The position numbers and the translations under genes were made by a program. A stretch of DNA of 64,000 nt, taken from contig SWDT01000003.1 in NCBI GenBank assembly GCA_009193035.1, positions 310,001 through 374,000 on the forward strand. The letters are read 5' to 3'. Source of the DNA: Halicephalobus mephisto (taxonomy: Eukaryota; Nematoda; Chromadorea; Rhabditida; Panagrolaimidae). The stretch's first letter is position 1; each line of letters starts with the position of its first letter. Below the pieces are notes generated by a model, which saw nothing but the letters and a program-made list of their open reading frames with translations, searched no databases and was not told where the DNA came from. Shown here in pieces: positions 46,401 through 58,700 of this stretch.

Positions 46401-46844
46401 TGATTTTTTGTTTGATGTCATATTGTTAAAAATATTTTAATTTCCTTTTACTTTTTAATACTTAATTTTCATCGTAATCTCCGTCTTGACTTTCAGATAA
46501 AAGCACAAACTATTTCATCAGAATAATTCGTCATAATTTTTTTGTTTTTTAATTTTTGCTTTAGTTTCAATTTGATGTAATTTTGTGTTCCAATTTTGTT
46601 CCGAAAATCAGTCAAAAATGATGTCATTTTTCGAGGCCGGTCCGATTCAAAGTCAAAAAAAAATCGACTTTGAAAAAAACGAAAAAATTTGTCGATTTTT
46701 CAAAAAAATCAATCTTGTTCGTCTTCGGCAAAAATTTTTTTACTTTTTATTTTTTGAATAAAATTACAGAAAATTGTAAAATTATAGATTTTTAAAAATA
46801 TTTGATTTTTCGAAAATTTATAAAAATTGAAATTTTACTTTTTT
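46401..46844. other. AT-rich spacer
   Basis: A small palindromic patch, AAAATCGACTTTG with nearby TTTGTCGATTTTT, lies near 46665-46710. No gene recognised. Confidence 0.35.
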
Positions 46845-47330
46845 GTCCCAAGTAGAAAGTTGTGAAATTTCGTGTTTAGGTAGATTTCAAAATTTTCGAT
46901 TTTTTGTAACATTTATTTCTAGTCTCGACTGGAAAGTTCGTAATTTTCGTGTCGAGACAGATTTCAAAATTTTTTAAAAGAAAATTGTTTATTTTTTGTA
47001 TAAAGTAATCATTTTTGGTCTCAACTGGAAAGTTGTGAAATTTCGTGTCGAGACAGATTTCGAAATTTTCGATTCTTTGTAACATTCATTTTTGGTCTCA
47101 ACTGGAAAGTTCGTAATTTTCGTGTCGAGACAGATTTCGAAATTTTACAAGAAAATTGTTTATTTTTCATAAAATAATTACTTTTTCAATATAGTAATCA
47201 TTTTTGGTCCCAACTGGAAAGTTGTGAAATTTCGTGTCGAGACAAGTTTTGAAAGATTTTAAAAATGATATTTATTTTTTATAATAATGATTTCCGATTT
47301 CACCTTGAAAGTTGTAAAATTTCCGTCGAG
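46845..47330. repeat. Tandem array of the hairpin motif
   Basis: Five copies about 75-110 bp apart, for example 46920-46955, 47019-47055, 47094-47131 and 47206-47243. Each reads GGTCTCAACTGGAAAGTTG, then GAAATTTCGTGTCGAGAC. Outer GTCTC pairs with GAGAC, and CAACT pairs with AGTTG inside the left arm. This is the opposite orientation to the copies at 1-800. Confidence 0.85.
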
Positions 47331-47945
47331 AAAATTTTGTTTTAAATTTTACGACAAACATTTCCGTTTTTTTATAAAAATATAATTTTAAAACTTTAAA
47401 AAAATTAAAAAATTTCGAAATTTTTTATTTCAATTAGAAAATTAAAAAATTAATATTTTTTAAATAATATTTTAATTTTTTAAAATTTGTAAAAAATTTA
47501 TTTTTTTTGAATTTTTTAAAAGTTTATTTTTTTTGAATTTTTTAAAATTTAAATTTACTTCAATATTATTGGAATTTTATGATTTTTATTTAAAAAATTT
47601 TATTTCTAAAATTAGAAATTTCTATTTTTCTTTAAATATAAATTTAATTAAAATAATTACAATATTTTTTAAACTTTATTTTATTGATAAAAAGTTTTAT
47701 TAATAAAAAAACTATTTTTATCAACAAAAAGATACTTTTATTAGTGAAAAAAAATTTTATTAACAAAAAAATTATTTTTATTAATGAAAAAAGTATACTT
47801 TTATTAATTAAAAAAATATATTTTTACTGAAAAAAAAATGTTTATTAACAAAAAAAATATATTTTTAGTGAAAAAAATATATTTTTATTAATTTAAAAAA
47901 TATATTTTTAGTGAAAAAAATATGTTTATTAATTTAAAAAATACA
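47331..47945. repeat. AT-rich words incl. TTTTTATTAACAAAAAAAT
   Basis: From about 47690 to 47960 a repeat of about 32 bp, TTTTATTAATGAAAAAAATA, occurs eight or more times. No gene seen. Confidence 0.6.
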
Positions 47946-47949
47946 TTTT

Positions 47950-48070
47950 TATTAATGAAAAAAAATTTTCTGTGGTTTCGACATGGAGTGAACTGCCCTG
48001 TTGGCCCGCCTTTTTGTAGGAAAAATCGATCGGACCGGGGAAGCCTATCCTCTGTTTTTCTGACGAATTT
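47950..48070. other. GC-richer island
   Basis: Contains GAACTGCCCTGTTGGCCCGC and GATCGGACCGGGGAAGCC. A minus-strand frame is open (DRLPRSDRFFLQKGGPTG), but no splice sites support it. Unknown. Confidence 0.25.
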
Positions 48071-48715
48071 TATTTTTTTATTTTTTTGGATTTGATGTAT
48101 TTTATACTTTTGTATTTTCTGCAAATTATGTATTTTTAGATACAAAATAAGTGTAATTTTTGTTTCAAAATAATTTTTTTTCTAAATGTGGAAAATTACA
48201 TAATTGTTTAAAATTTTTAAGATTAAAATTTTTTGAAAAATTAAAATCTTTCAAAATTTGGTAGAAAATGTTCAAATTTTTAAAATCTTCTAAAATTTAA
48301 TTTTTTTATTTTTTTTATTAAAATTTAATTTTTTTATTTTTTATTAAAATTTAAAATTTTTAAAAATATCATTGAAATTTCTGAATTTTTTATTTTTTTA
48401 AAAATGTTTAATTTTATTTTTTTTTTAATTTAAAATTTTTATTTTCAAATTTTTTTAAATTTTATTTTTCTAAAGTTTTTTAATTTTATTTTTTAATTTT
48501 TTTTTATTTTTTTGAAAATGATACACAATTTTGTTGAATTTTTTTCAAATTCGACGAAAATAGAAATTTTGCAAATTGGAAGTTTCTCGAATTTTGTAAA
48601 CTTGAATTCATCGATTTTTTTATTTTTTTCGTGACGTTCGTATTTTGTGATTGATCAAACAAGATTTGGACAGGTTTTGTAAAAAAAAAATTTAAAAAAA
48701 ATTTAAAAAAATACA
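48071..48715. other. AT-rich, nothing recognised
   Basis: T-run repeats with no exon-like patch, apart from a weak one at 48600-48670. Confidence 0.4.
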
Positions 48716-48875
48716 ATTTTCCGAAACGTAAGATGATGTGGGCGCAGAATCCATCTTAATTGAGAGCCCTGAATCTAGTTCTCTCCCTTTCCAGTTAATT
48801 TTATTAGAAACATGTATTTTGATCTGCTCTAATTGACGTAAAATCACGTTTAAATTTTTGCAGTTCCTGGAACGA
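48716..48875. other. GC-richer island
   Basis: Balanced composition, with a TTTTTGCAG acceptor-like site at 48863 (plus). A minus-strand start MDSAPTSSY precedes a GT. Not enough for a gene call. Confidence 0.25.
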
Positions 48876-48879
48876 CTTT

Positions 48880-49690
48880 TTTTTGGAACATTTTCATCAC
48901 AAAAGTTGTATACGATCAAAAATAAGAAATATTTAAACTTTTTTATTTTTTAAAACTGAATTATTCCGAAATTTTTTAAAATTGAATATTATAAAAATAA
49001 ATAACTTTTTAATTTTTTAAAACTAAATTAATTCAGTTTTTTAAAAATAAAAAATATTTAAACTTTTAAATTTTTTAAAACTAAATTATTTCAAAAATTT
49101 TTTAAAATTGAATATTATAAAAATTAAAAATATTTAAATTTTTCGTACTTCCCGGAATAACTTTTTTTGAAATATTTTTATCGTAAGAATTGGATACAAC
49201 TGAACAGAAAAAATTTAAATTTCTCTATTTTTTAAACGATTTTTTATAAGATTTTTAAAAATTTGAAAATTTTTAATTTTTAAATTTTGCTTGTTTTGAG
49301 ATTCTAGCACAATGAAGAAATTCAAAATTTTTCGTTATAAGATCCTAAAAAATTTAAAAAACATTTTTAATTTTTAAAATTTCTTGAAGTAAAATTATTT
49401 CAACATTTTTCGATTTTTTAAAACTATTTTTTATAAGATTCTTAAAAATTTTAAAATTTTAAAATTTTTTTTATTTTGAGATTCTACTACGATAAAAAAA
49501 TTCAAAATTTTTCGATTTTTTAAAACTATTTTTTATAAGATCCTAAAAAATTTAAAAAACATTTTTAATTTTTAAAATTTCTTGAAATAAAATTATTTCA
49601 AAATTTTTCGATTTTTTAAAACTATTTTTTATAAGGTCCTGAAAAATTTTTAATTTTTAAATTTTCCTTGTTTTGAGACTAGTACGATCG
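48880..49690. repeat. Irregular tandem repeats, about 170-270 bp
   Basis: Repeated TTTTTCGATTTTTTAAAACT, ATTTTTTATAAGATCCTAAA and TTGTTTTGAGATTCTA words. Confidence 0.65.
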
Positions 49691-49789
49691 AACAAAAACT
49701 TCCTGTCATCTTTTTCCTTTCTAACCAAAAATAGTCCCGATAAAATCAAACGAACGTAAATTCTATCTTCTCAATTTTCAGGACAAGAA

Positions 49790-49870
49790 TAGACCATTGT
49801 TGTGGATGATGGAGTTTATTTCGAAAGAGGCAGTTTTGTTGACCGTTTTTTCCTGATTAAACACGTGAAT
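49790..49870. other. Possible small exon, strand ambiguous
   Basis: Plus: after TTTTCAG, DKNRPLLWMMEFISKEAVLL, then TVFS and stop. Minus: EKTVNKTASFEINSII, then HNNGLFLS and stop. Both are open, so the strand is unclear. Confidence 0.25.
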
Positions 49871-49899
49871 TTTTTTAACAAAGAAATATAAAAATCCCA

Positions 49900-50340
49900 A
49901 AAATCAACTATAAAAAAATTTAAATTTTTAAAAAATATTCATTATTTTTTTTTAAAATATTTATTTAAAAAATTTTTAAAAATATTCATTATAATTTTTT
50001 TTTAAATATTTATTTTAAAAATTTTAAAAAATATTTATTTAAAAAATTTTTAAAAATATTCATTATAAATTTTTTTTAAAATATTCATTCAAAAAAATTT
50101 TTTAAAATATTCATTATAATTTTTTTTTAAATATTTATTTTAAAAATTTTTTAAAATATTTGTTTAAAAAAATTTTCTTTTAAATATTTATTATAATTTT
50201 TTTTTAAATATTTATATAAAAAGATTTTTTAAAAATATTTATTATAATTTTTTTTTAAATATTTATTTTAAAAATTTTCTTTTAAATATTTATATAAAAA
50301 GATTTTTTAAAAATATTTATTTTAAAAATTTTTTTTGACT
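49900..50340. repeat. AT tandem array (TTTAAATATTTATTATAATT)
   Basis: Units of about 35-50 bp made only of A and T runs. Confidence 0.7.
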
Positions 50341-50675
50341 ACAATAATCCAGATATCTGGTTGTAAAATTTTTCGATAAGACCCAATCAAGTGACCACTT
50401 ATCCATATCATGAAATTGATTTTTTTTTTTTGTTTTTTATCGCCGAATTTTTGACGAAAATGACGCAAATTTAATCATCAGGATTCTCGTCGGTATTGAT
50501 TACTCGTACGACTCTCGAAACGATGTTTTGAATTTGTTTAAAAATAAAAAAATATTTTAAATATGTTATTTGAAATTGTTCAATCAAGAATTTCCAAAAA
50601 TTATTTTTTATAAAAAAGTTAATTTTTGAGAAAAAAGTATTTTTAAAAAAGTTAATTTTTTGGAAAAAATTTTTA
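50341..50675. other. AT-rich spacer with mixed patches
   Basis: A mixed-composition patch lies at 50440-50530. No gene recognised. Confidence 0.35.
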
Positions 50676-50679
50676 GAAA

Positions 50680-51115
50680 TAGTCTTAGAGTTGGTTTCTT
50701 TCCAAGTACCCTAAGGCAGAACAACCCTCCCCTTAAAAGTACCCTAGGATTGATTTCTTCAGAAGACACTCTCTTAGGATAAAATTAACTTTTTCAAAAG
50801 TACCCTAAGGTAGGATATTCCTCCTTAAAAGTATCCAAGAATATAACTCTTTTTAACAGTACTCTAAAATAAAACAATTCTCCTAAAAGTATCCCAAAAT
50901 TACTTTCTTCAAAAGTATCCTATGGCAGAATAATCCCCCCTAAAAGTACTCTGAAATCATTTTTCTAGAAATAACCCACGATTGAATAACCTTTTCTTCT
51001 TAGAAGTATCCCAAAATTACTTTCTTCAGAAGCACCTTATAGTAGAATAACCCTCCCTAAAAGTACTCCGAAATTACTTTCTTCAGAAGTACTCCATAGT
51101 AGAATAACCTTACCT
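50680..51115. repeat. Tandem repeat, about 62 bp x 7
   Basis: Copies of AAAAGTACCCTAAGGCAGAA, then TAACCCTCCCTAAAAGTACT, alternating with a TTTCTTCAGAAG half. Confidence 0.8.
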
Positions 51116-51680
51116 ACAAGTACCCTTCATGATCGATGTAAATTTTCTTAAAAATCTTCTAAAATTGAATCAGTTTTTTCTTAAATAATTTTTTTTAAAT
51201 CAGTTAAACTATTCCAAATGCCCCATATTTCAAGGATAACTAATCCCTCTACAAGTGCCCTTCATGATCGATGTAAATTTTTTTGAAAATCCTTCAAAAT
51301 TAAATTAGTTTTTTCTTAAATTAAAAAAATAAGTTAAATTACTCTAAAAGTCCTATATTTCAAGGATAACTAATCCCCCTACAAGTGCCCTTCATGATGG
51401 ATGTAAATTTTCTTAAAAATCTTCTAAAATTGAATTAATTTTTTCTTAAATTGAAAAAATAAGTTAATTTACTCTAAAAACCCTATATTTTAAATATAAC
51501 TAATCCCCCTACAAGTGCCCTTCATGATCGATGTAAATTTTTTTGAAAATCCTTCAAAATTGAATTGGTTTTTTCTTAAATTAAAAAAATAAGTTAAATT
51601 ACTCTAAAAGTCCTATATTTTAAATGTAACTAATCCCCCTACAAGTACCCTTCATGATGGATGTAAATTTTTTTGAAAAT
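51110..51680. repeat. Tandem repeat, about 125 bp x 5
   Basis: Copies of AACTAATCCCCCTACAAGTG, CCCTTCATGATCGATGTAAA and TAAGTTAAATTACTCTAAAA. It adjoins the previous array, whose TACAAGTACC edge overlaps its start. Confidence 0.85.
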
Positions 51681-51835
51681 CCCCCGGAATTTAATGACAG
51701 TTTTTCCGCAAAACCCTCTCTCGCAATCGATCGATACCCGGGTTTCCGAATGATGTCATTTCCAAACATCTCTGTCCTCGTTCGGTTTTTCTCTCCAATG
51801 TATGAAAATCCGTGATTTTTCATCATGATCAAAAA
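51681..51835. other. GC-richer island
   Basis: Contains TCGCAATCGATCGATACCCG and TTTCCAAACATCTCTGTCC. A minus ORF reads MMKNHGFSYIGEKNRTRTEM, but it runs into the neighbouring repeat without splice support. Unknown. Confidence 0.25.
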
Positions 51836-51839
51836 GGAG

Positions 51840-53710
51840 AAATACCTTTGAAAAAATTCATTTTTTTTAAATAAAATAATTTTTTTGTAAATTTTGCTCA
51901 AAATCAAGTTGACTTTAAACTTTAAATTTACTTTTGTCGTTATTCAACTGCGTCACAAATTTTTATTTTTAAAACACTTGAATCGTACAAAACATAGTTT
52001 TGTTGGTTTTTCTAGATATTCGATGATTTTTCTTTAATTTTATTTTTTTTAAATGACGTTTATTTTTTTAAATTTTATTTTATTGATTTTTATAATTTAA
52101 AATTAAAATTTTATTCATTTTTGTAATTTAAAATTAAAATTTTATTCATTTTTGTAATTTAAAATTAAAATTTTATTCATTTTTGTAATTTAAAATTAAA
52201 TTTTATTCATTTTTGTAATTTAAAATTTAATTTTTATTAATTTTTAAAGTTTAAAATTAAATTTTATTCATTTTTTAAAAATTAAAATTTTGTTTTTATT
52301 GATTTTTTAAATTTAAAATTTAAGTTTTATTGTTTTTTAAAGTTTAAATTTAACTTTATTAATTTCTGTAATTTGAAATTTAATTTTCGATGTTTTTTAT
52401 TTTTTAAAAATTTAATTTTTGATGATTTTTTGATATTTTTTATTTTTTTTTAAGATTTAATTTTTGATGATTTTTGATATGTTTTACTTTCTTTTAAATT
52501 TGATTTTTGATATTTTTTATTTTTTTTTAAATTTGATTTTTGATGATTTTCGATGTTTTTTATTTTTTTTAAATTTAATTTTTGATGATTTTTATATAAA
52601 AATAAATTTTTTATTTTTAAAAATTGTTTTATAAAAAATTAAATTATAATTGACCTTTTTTTCCTGATTTAGTGTAATTAAAGATAAAATTAATTTTTCC
52701 ACCTGCTATTTTTCTTTTTTTAATTTTAATTATTAATTTTTTTTTCTTGAATAAAATAATTTTTCTGCTTTATTCCTTAATCGTTTTTGTATGTAAAATA
52801 ATTAATGACAAACTTTCGTTTCGAGACTTAAATCGTCTCTGAATCGAATTTTAAATTATTTTACAGTAATTTAAATTTAAAAAAATAAAAAAAATTAAAT
52901 AAAAAAAATAAAAAAAATTTAAATTTTTAAAAAAATAAAAAATTTTAATTAAAAAAATAAAAATAAAGAGAAATTAAATTCTTTTATAAAATTTTAAATC
53001 TAAAAAAAAATTTCTTTCATAAATTAGAAAAAATTCCTTTTATAAAATTTTTTTGAATTAAAAAAAATAAAAAATTCGAAATTAAACTTTATGGTCGTGA
53101 GTCCAAAAATCAAAAAATTCCAGTTTGTCTTTAACTATCACGAGTTTGAAAATCGATAAATTAGAATTTAAATAAAATCATTTTCAAAAAAAATCAAAAA
53201 TTTATGAAAAATTAATTCTAATAAAAAGTTTAAAAATTCGAATTAAAACAATTTTAAATTCAAATTTAAAAATTGATAATTTTAATTTTTTGCAAAATAA
53301 ATTCGAAAAAAATAAAAAAAAAATTCAAAATTTAACAATTTTTTAAATAAAAAAATTTAAAATTTAAAAAAATTGAAAAATTTAATAATTTTTAAAAATA
53401 ATTTTTTAAATAAAAATAATTTTTAAAATAGGGAATTTAAAAAAATGATTTTTTTAATTTAGAAAAATTTATAAAAATTATTTTTTAAATAAAAAAATTT
53501 TTAAAATAATTTTAAAGAAAATTTTAAAAGTAATTTTTAAAATTAGAAAATTTTCAAAAATGATTTTTAAAATTAGAAAATTTTTGAAAATTATTTTTAA
53601 AATAGGAAATATAAAAAAATGATTTTTTTTATTTAGAAAAATTTAAAAAAATTATTTTTAAATTAGAAAAATTTTAAAAAATTATTTTTTTAAATTAGAA
53701 AAATTTTTGA
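51840..53710. other. AT-rich low complexity
   Basis: Repeat of about 45 bp with TTTTATTCATTTTTGTAATT at 52070-52230, TTTTTGATGATTTTTGATAT at 52380-52600, and A-run words thereafter. No gene seen. Confidence 0.5.
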
Positions 53711-53759
53711 AAATTATTTTTTTTTGAATTCATGTGAATCAGAAATTGGAGAATTTTGA

Positions 53760-53910
53760 AACTTGAATTTTATTGAAATTCTAAAAAAACATCTATGTCG
53801 AAAGCGGCTCTTGCTTGAGAACGAGACACTTTCACAACCAGTCGTCCAGTCCTCGTCATTTCCAGTCGTCCAATTTTCGTCATCTTCGGTGTTTCGTTCG
53901 TGAAAAATTT
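53760..53910 (-). other. Possible small ORF island
   Basis: On the minus strand one frame reads FFTNETPKMTKIGRLEMTRT, then GRLVVKVSRSQARAAFDIDV and stop. An alternative frame carries a repeated NWTTG/DWTTG. Balanced composition sets it apart. No splice sites or family recognised. Confidence 0.25.
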
Positions 53911-53984
53911 GACATTTCAAATTTTGAAAAATAAACAAAAATATTTTTAATTAAAATTTTATAAGAATTTTAAATTATTCCAAA

Positions 53985-55270
53985 AAGTCAAAAATTCGCG
54001 TCAGGACCACTTTTTGCAAAAAATGTTTTTTTATTCTTACAGTACTACGATATTTCTGTTTTTGTAAAATTTTGAAATTATCTAAAAATGTTTATTTTTT
54101 TGGAATTTTCGAAATTCACGTCGGGACCATTTTGAGTGAAAATGATTTTTCTACAGTATCCTTGAATTCTATAAAAGTTTCGAAATTCGCGTCGGGACCA
54201 TTTTGAGTAAAAAATAATTTTCTACAGTATTTTTGAATTCTGTAAAAATTCTAAAATTTTCGAAATTCGCGTTGGGACCATTTTGTGTGAAAAATGATTT
54301 TTTAAAATTTTTACAGTATCCCTAAGTTTTTTAAAATTTTGAAATTATTTAAAAATGTTTAAATTTTGAAATTCGCGTCGGGACCATTTTGTGTGAAAAA
54401 TGATTTTCTACAGTATCCTTAAGTTTTTTAAAATTTTGAAATTATTTGAAACTCCTGATTCTAAAATTTTTTGCAATTTGATGTCTGGATCGTTTCGTGA
54501 CTACTTCCATTATAAATTGCGAAATAATGCGGTTTTTGAATTAATCTTTGAAGTTATGGATTTTATAAGTTGTCTGAAATTCGTCAAGATGATTTCATAA
54601 ATGTCTATTTGTAATTTGTATAAAAACGTGGTTTCAGAATCCACACCTGAATTCGAAAATTTCCAAAGTGTCTCTAAAAATTGCGAAATTCTTTTCAGGA
54701 CCATTTTTCAGTAAAATTAACTTTTTTAAATTTTTTATTATAATTTCGAAATTTGTTTCAAAATTAATTTTTTTTTAAATTTTCCTCAAAATCATTTTTC
54801 AGTAAAATTAACCTTTTTAAATTTTTTAAAGATATAATTTCGAAATTTGTTTCAAAATTAATTTTTTTTAAAATTTTCCTTAAGATCATTTTTCAATAAA
54901 ATTTTTTAAATTTTTTATTGTAATTTCGAAATTCGTTTCAAAATTTAATTTTTTAAAATTCTTTTCAGGACCATTTTTCAATAAAATTAACTTTTTTAAA
55001 TTTTTTATTATAATTTCGGAATTTGTTTCAAAATTAATTTTTTTTTAAATTCATTTTTTATTTTTTTAATTATAATTCCGAAATTCATTTCAAAATTTAA
55101 TTTTTTTTAAATTCTTCTCAGGAACATTTTTAAACAAAATTAACCTTTTTATTTTTTTAAAAATATAATTTCGAAATTTGTTTCAAAATTAATTTTTTTT
55201 AAAATTCATTTTTTATTTTTTTTTTATTATAATTTCGAAATTCGTTTTTAAAATAAAATTTTCTAAAAAT
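53985..55270. repeat. Arrays of GGACC half-motifs
   Basis: At 53990-54400 there are five copies of AAATTCGCGTCGGGACCATT followed by TCTACAGTATCCTTAA. From 54690 to 55260 there are copies of about 90-100 bp of TTCTTTTCAGGACCATTTTT and AATTTCGAAATTTGTTTCAA. Both carry one arm of the hairpin family. Confidence 0.75.
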
Positions 55271-55499
55271 CCTCTTCAAAATCACTTTGTATTAAAATTT
55301 ATTTTTTTATTTTTATTTACAATAATATCATTTACTTTTCTCGTCATTTTGTGTTTTGACCGTGTTGCGAAATTTTTTCATTTCCGACCTTTACAAACGA
55401 CGTTTATCGTGTCGAGACTTTTTTTTTCAAATTTTTACTTTTTAACAACATTAATTTTTTCCGCGAATCTTCGAAATAATTTTTAATAAAAATTTTTCA

Positions 55500-55500
55500 G
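55500..55500 (+). other. Candidate splice-leader acceptor for phosphatase gene
   Basis: AAAAATTTTTCAG ends at 55500. The ATG at 55707 would follow after a 5' UTR containing the GAATTTTTTT repeat. A second AG at 55715-55716 (GTGTACAG) would instead select the ATG at 55737. Confidence 0.35.
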
Positions 55501-55529
55501 TTTTCATCCAACTACCGTATTTTTTGAAT

Positions 55530-55625
55530 TTTTTAAATTTTTTGGATTTTTTTGAATTTTTTTGAATTTTTTTGAATTTTTTTAAAAATTTTTTCGAATT
55601 TTTTTGGATTTTTTTGAATTTTAAA
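55530..55625. repeat. GAATTTTTTTG microsatellite
   Basis: About nine copies of TTTTTTTGAAT and close variants, directly upstream of the phosphatase coding exon. Confidence 0.8.
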
Positions 55626-55706
55626 AACGACGAACAAATTGAAACCGGTCATCAGAAGACCGAATTTGGTTCCTTCTGAATCCGATTCTGAAACCGTCTT
55701 GTGCCT

Positions 55707-58700
55707 ATGTGTACAGTATCCCTGTCCCCGATCGAGATGCAAAGATTCATGTGCCTTGGACCGAAGATCGCTGCGAGAGCCGATTTTCGGTCTTCAACGT
55801 CGTCTTCGACGGATTCTGGAACTTCTGGTTCTCTTTTGACTTCTGATTCTTCGTCTGCGGATTCTGAAATAGGTTCTCCTACAGTACAACCGGAATTCAG
55901 AGAAATTCAACAAGAAGAATTGGCCGAGCTCCTGAGACAGGACCTGTGTGTGAATCATTCTTGTTCCGGCAAACCTAGCAACCTCCTGATTCTGGATTGT
56001 CGTAACTTTGCTGACTACAATCACTGTCATATCGCCAAAAGCATCAATATTCTCTACGCCAGAATGCAAAGAAAAAGATTGCTAGACAATAAGGTTAGTT
56101 TTCATATATCAACTTTCATTTTTCATATATAAAATTCAGTTTTCATATATCAATTTTCATTTTTCATATATAAAATTTAGTTTTAATATATCAATTTTAA
56201 TTTTTGATATATGAATTTTTACTTTTCATATATAAAATTCAGTTTTGATATATGAATGTTTATTTTTTTAAACATTTCTTTATTTTTAAAATATTTTTTA
56301 TATCGATTCCTTGCATGAAATTTTCAATCTGACACTTTATTCATTTTTTTCGTTATCAGTCAAAGTCAGATTTTTTTTATTTTTTTCATTTTAATTTTTT
56401 AAAATTTTCAAATATGATCCGACATGGACTAAGTTAGTGACTAAATGTAGACTAAGCTTTTTTTATCTAATTTTACAATTCTGTCCGATATAAATATGTC
56501 TGAAACAAAAATTTTTCATTTTTTCGAACATTTTCGAAATTGTATTAATTTTTAATAAGCAGTTGTTTACGATTTTTTATAAAAATTACTCACTTTATTC
56601 ACATGAGGTTCCTCAATACAGTAATTTGTAGTAGATTTTTTACAATTTTTTTGAATAAACTTTTGTGAAAATTTGTATTTTTTGAGAACACTCATGGATT
56701 TTTGAATTTTTCAAAGACTTCTGAGATTTTTTAAACTCGAATTTGAAAATTCGGAATTTTTGAATTTTTTATTTTTATAAAAATTTCTGATTTTTAAAAA
56801 TTTTTTGAATTTTCGAAATTTTTAGAAATTTTGAATTTTTTATTTTTATAAAAATTTCTGATTTTTAAAAATTTTTTTAATTTTCGAAATTTTTAGAAAT
56901 TTTGAATTTTTTATTTTTATAAAAATTTCTGATTTTTTAAAGTTTTTAGAATTTTCGAAATTTTTAGAATTTTATAATTTTTTAAAATTTATTTTAAATT
57001 TTTATTATTTTTTAAAATCTATTTAAAAATTTCAGAAATTTTTTAAAATTTTATAATTTTTTAGAATTTATTTTAAATTTTTATTATTTTTTAAAATCTA
57101 CTTAAAAATTTTATAATTTCAGAAATTTTTAAAAATTTTGAAGCCTTTCAGAATCGGTTTAAGATTTCTGTCATTTTTGCGGGATTTTTTTGGAATTTTC
57201 AAGGCCTTCTGAAGCCTTCTAAAATCTCTTCGAGGCCCTTGTAGCTTTCAGAACCCCTTCAAAATTGCCCTAATCTCCTGAAATCCGAAAAATGTTTTCA
57301 TTTATGCAAACCCGGAATTTCGAAAATTCGCGTCGAGACAATTCCGTAAAAATTTTTATTTCCGTTTTTTGTATAGTGAGATTTCCGGGGATTAATCGTT
57401 TTTTGTTCACATGAATTTCTTCAAAAACGAAGATTTATAAAAATTTTTGCAAAAATTTAATTTTTTTTTTGCGAAATTTAGGCCAAAAATATGACATCAA
57501 AAATTAACTTTTTTTTAATCCCATCTTAGTCATTCAATTGAGCCAAATGTCAAAAACTCTATTTTCCGCATAAACTGGATTATCCTTTCATTTTTCAATT
57601 TTGCATAAATCCCTAGGAAATGTGTCTCTTTTTTTAACAAAGTTAATGATCAAAATTAAAGATTAAAATTTTGACTTTTCGTACCAGGACACACGACGAA
57701 ATTTTTTTAAGGTTAATCAAAATTTAAAATTTAAATTTGAACTTTTCGCGGTAGGACACACGATTTTAGAATTGTTTTTTTAAACAAGATTACGGTAGAA
57801 TTTTGGACTTTTCGTGGTGGGACACATGACTTTAAAATTGTTTTTTTAAACAAAATTACAGTAAAATTTGGACTTTTCGCGATAGGACACACGATTTTAG
57901 AATTGTTTTTCTAAACAAGATTACGGTAGAATTTGGACTTTTCGTGATGAGACACACGATTTTAGAATTGTTTTTTTAAACAAGATTACAGTGGGATATG
58001 TAATTAAAAAATTATTTCTTAAAGTTAATGATTAAATTTAAAAATTTAAATTTAGATTTTTCTTGATGAGACGCGTGACTTAAAAGTCTTTTTTTAAAGC
58101 TAATGATCAAAGGTTACGGTAAAATTTGGACTTTTCGTGATAGAACATATGACTTTAAAATTGTTTTTTAAAGTTAGTGATCAAAGGTTACGGTAGGATT
58201 TTGGACTTTTCGTGGTGGGACACGTGACTTTAAAATTGTTTTTTTAAACAAGATTACGGTAGAATTTTGAACTTTTCGTGGTGGGACACATGACTTTAAA
58301 AGTTCTTTTTTCTAAACAAGATTACGGTAGAATTTTGGACTTTTCGTGATAAAACATATGACTTTAACATTTTTTTGAAATTCTATTTTTCACAATTTTT
58401 ACGAACTTTTTCTTCACACGAAAAGGTCAAATTTCAATTATAAATTTAAACTGCTAATTTTTGTAAACAAATTAGTTTTTAAAAAACAAAAAATTAAAAA
58501 TTAAAAATATTAGATTTTATTAAATTCAATAATTTTGTAAAATATAAAATTCATAATTTCTGAATTTTTAGAAATTTTAAATTTTATTAAATTCAATAAT
58601 TTTGCAAAATATAAAATTCGTAATTTCTGAATTTTTTTAGAAATTTTGAATTTTATTAAATTTAATAATTTTGCAAAATATAAAATTTATAATTTCTGAA

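Noticed and set aside
48716..48800. C/D-box snoRNA (ATGATGT and CTGA words)
   Set aside because: No terminal stem and no second box pair at proper spacing.
53714..53938. 74-codon minus ORF with NWTTG/DWTTG repeats
   Set aside because: The repeat is one short duplication, and an alternative frame is equally open; kept only as a low-confidence island.
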